From the NCBI GenBank assembly GCA_017993025.1, contig JAGONL010000056.1, positions 1-5,151 on the forward strand: a stretch of DNA of 5,151 nt. Direction: 5' to 3'. Source of the DNA: Candidatus Saccharimonadota bacterium. Its GTDB lineage: Bacteria > Patescibacteriota > Saccharimonadia > Saccharimonadales > SZUA-47. The position numbers were made by a program, and so were the translations under genes. The notes under the pieces were generated by a model, which had not been told where the DNA came from, did not search any database, and saw nothing but the letters and a program-made list of their open reading frames with translations. Each line of letters begins with the position of its first letter. Within the stretch, counting starts at the first letter, position 1. Shown here one piece after another: positions 4,950 through 5,151 of the stretch.

Positions 4950-5151
4950 AAAATGCAATTTTAATTCCTGGACGGCCTGACCGCGAAGAGTGGTACAGCA
5001 CCGATGGTCCAACTAATAGCAATAGGCACTGGTTTCCGTGGCTATCAAAACAACTTCAGGTAAAAGACGTGCATGCTGTAGCAATAGAGATGCCAATGGC
5101 CTTTATGCCACGGTATGATGCTTGGAAAAAGGAATTTGAGCGGTTTGATAT
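4946..5151 (+). CDS. Alpha/beta hydrolase, YdeN/RBBP9-like (3' partial)
   Basis: The open frame starts with an ATG overlapping the HIT stop (ATGA) and runs past the right edge; 68 full codons are visible. The beginning MKNAILIPG, the middle HWFPWLSKQL and later AIEMPMAF followed by YDAWKKEFERFD match the layout of small serine hydrolases of the YdeN/RBBP9 type: first strand and oxyanion loop, helix A, second strand with a proline-containing end, then the helix before the nucleophile. The expected GxSxG nucleophile and the rest of the triad lie beyond the window. The oxyanion-loop segment reads IPGRPDREEW where relatives often have HG, so activity cannot be judged. GAGG at 4935-4938 is a suitable Shine-Dalgarno. 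Co-transcription with the HIT gene is very likely. Confidence 0.75.
   Translation, partial: MKNAILIPGRPDREEWYSTDGPTNSNRHWFPWLSKQLQVKDVHAVAIEMPMAFMPRYDAWKKEFERFD

Overview
The window is an AT-rich stretch of bacterial DNA with every gene on the + strand and very tight packing: starts overlap stops by 1 or 4 bases, or follow within 2 bases. TGA serves as a real stop for four genes here, so the standard bacterial code applies. Several features suggest a Candidatus Patescibacteria (CPR) genome, possibly Saccharibacteria: a HIT protein of a divergent type, a small YdeN/RBBP9-like hydrolase, a DUF2207-type membrane protein reduced to its C-terminal part, a pheS with no pheT behind it, and short heptamer repeats. 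This placement is a judgement from protein style, not a proven taxonomy.

Layout: (1) 1-654, the C-terminal nucleotide-binding domain of an ABC exporter, cut by the left edge. (2) 657-1829, an MFS permease starting two bases after the ABC stop and probably translationally coupled to it. (3) 1830-1984, a non-coding gap holding two degenerate 7-bp repeat arrays in opposite orientation around an AT-rich palindromic centre. (4) 1985-2953, a DUF2207-like membrane protein. (5) A terminator-like hairpin overlapping a good promoter candidate for pheS. (6) 3015-4040, pheS, with a 7-bp repeat array inside its coding sequence. (7) 4041-4096, a second array of the same heptamer family, between arms of a perfect 9-bp inverted repeat that includes the next gene's Shine-Dalgarno. 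(8) 4097-4949, two small two-helix membrane proteins and a HIT-family protein. (9) 4946-5151, the start of an alpha/beta hydrolase cut by the right edge.

The genes do not form one obvious pathway. ABC plus MFS look like an export pair. From pheS to the hydrolase is probably one transcript joining tRNA charging to small membrane proteins and nucleotide/hydrolase functions. The most notable signal is not a gene: three separate sites carry period-7 tandem repeats, one of them inside an essential aminoacyl-tRNA synthetase gene. No CRISPR array, transposase, rRNA or tRNA was recognised.
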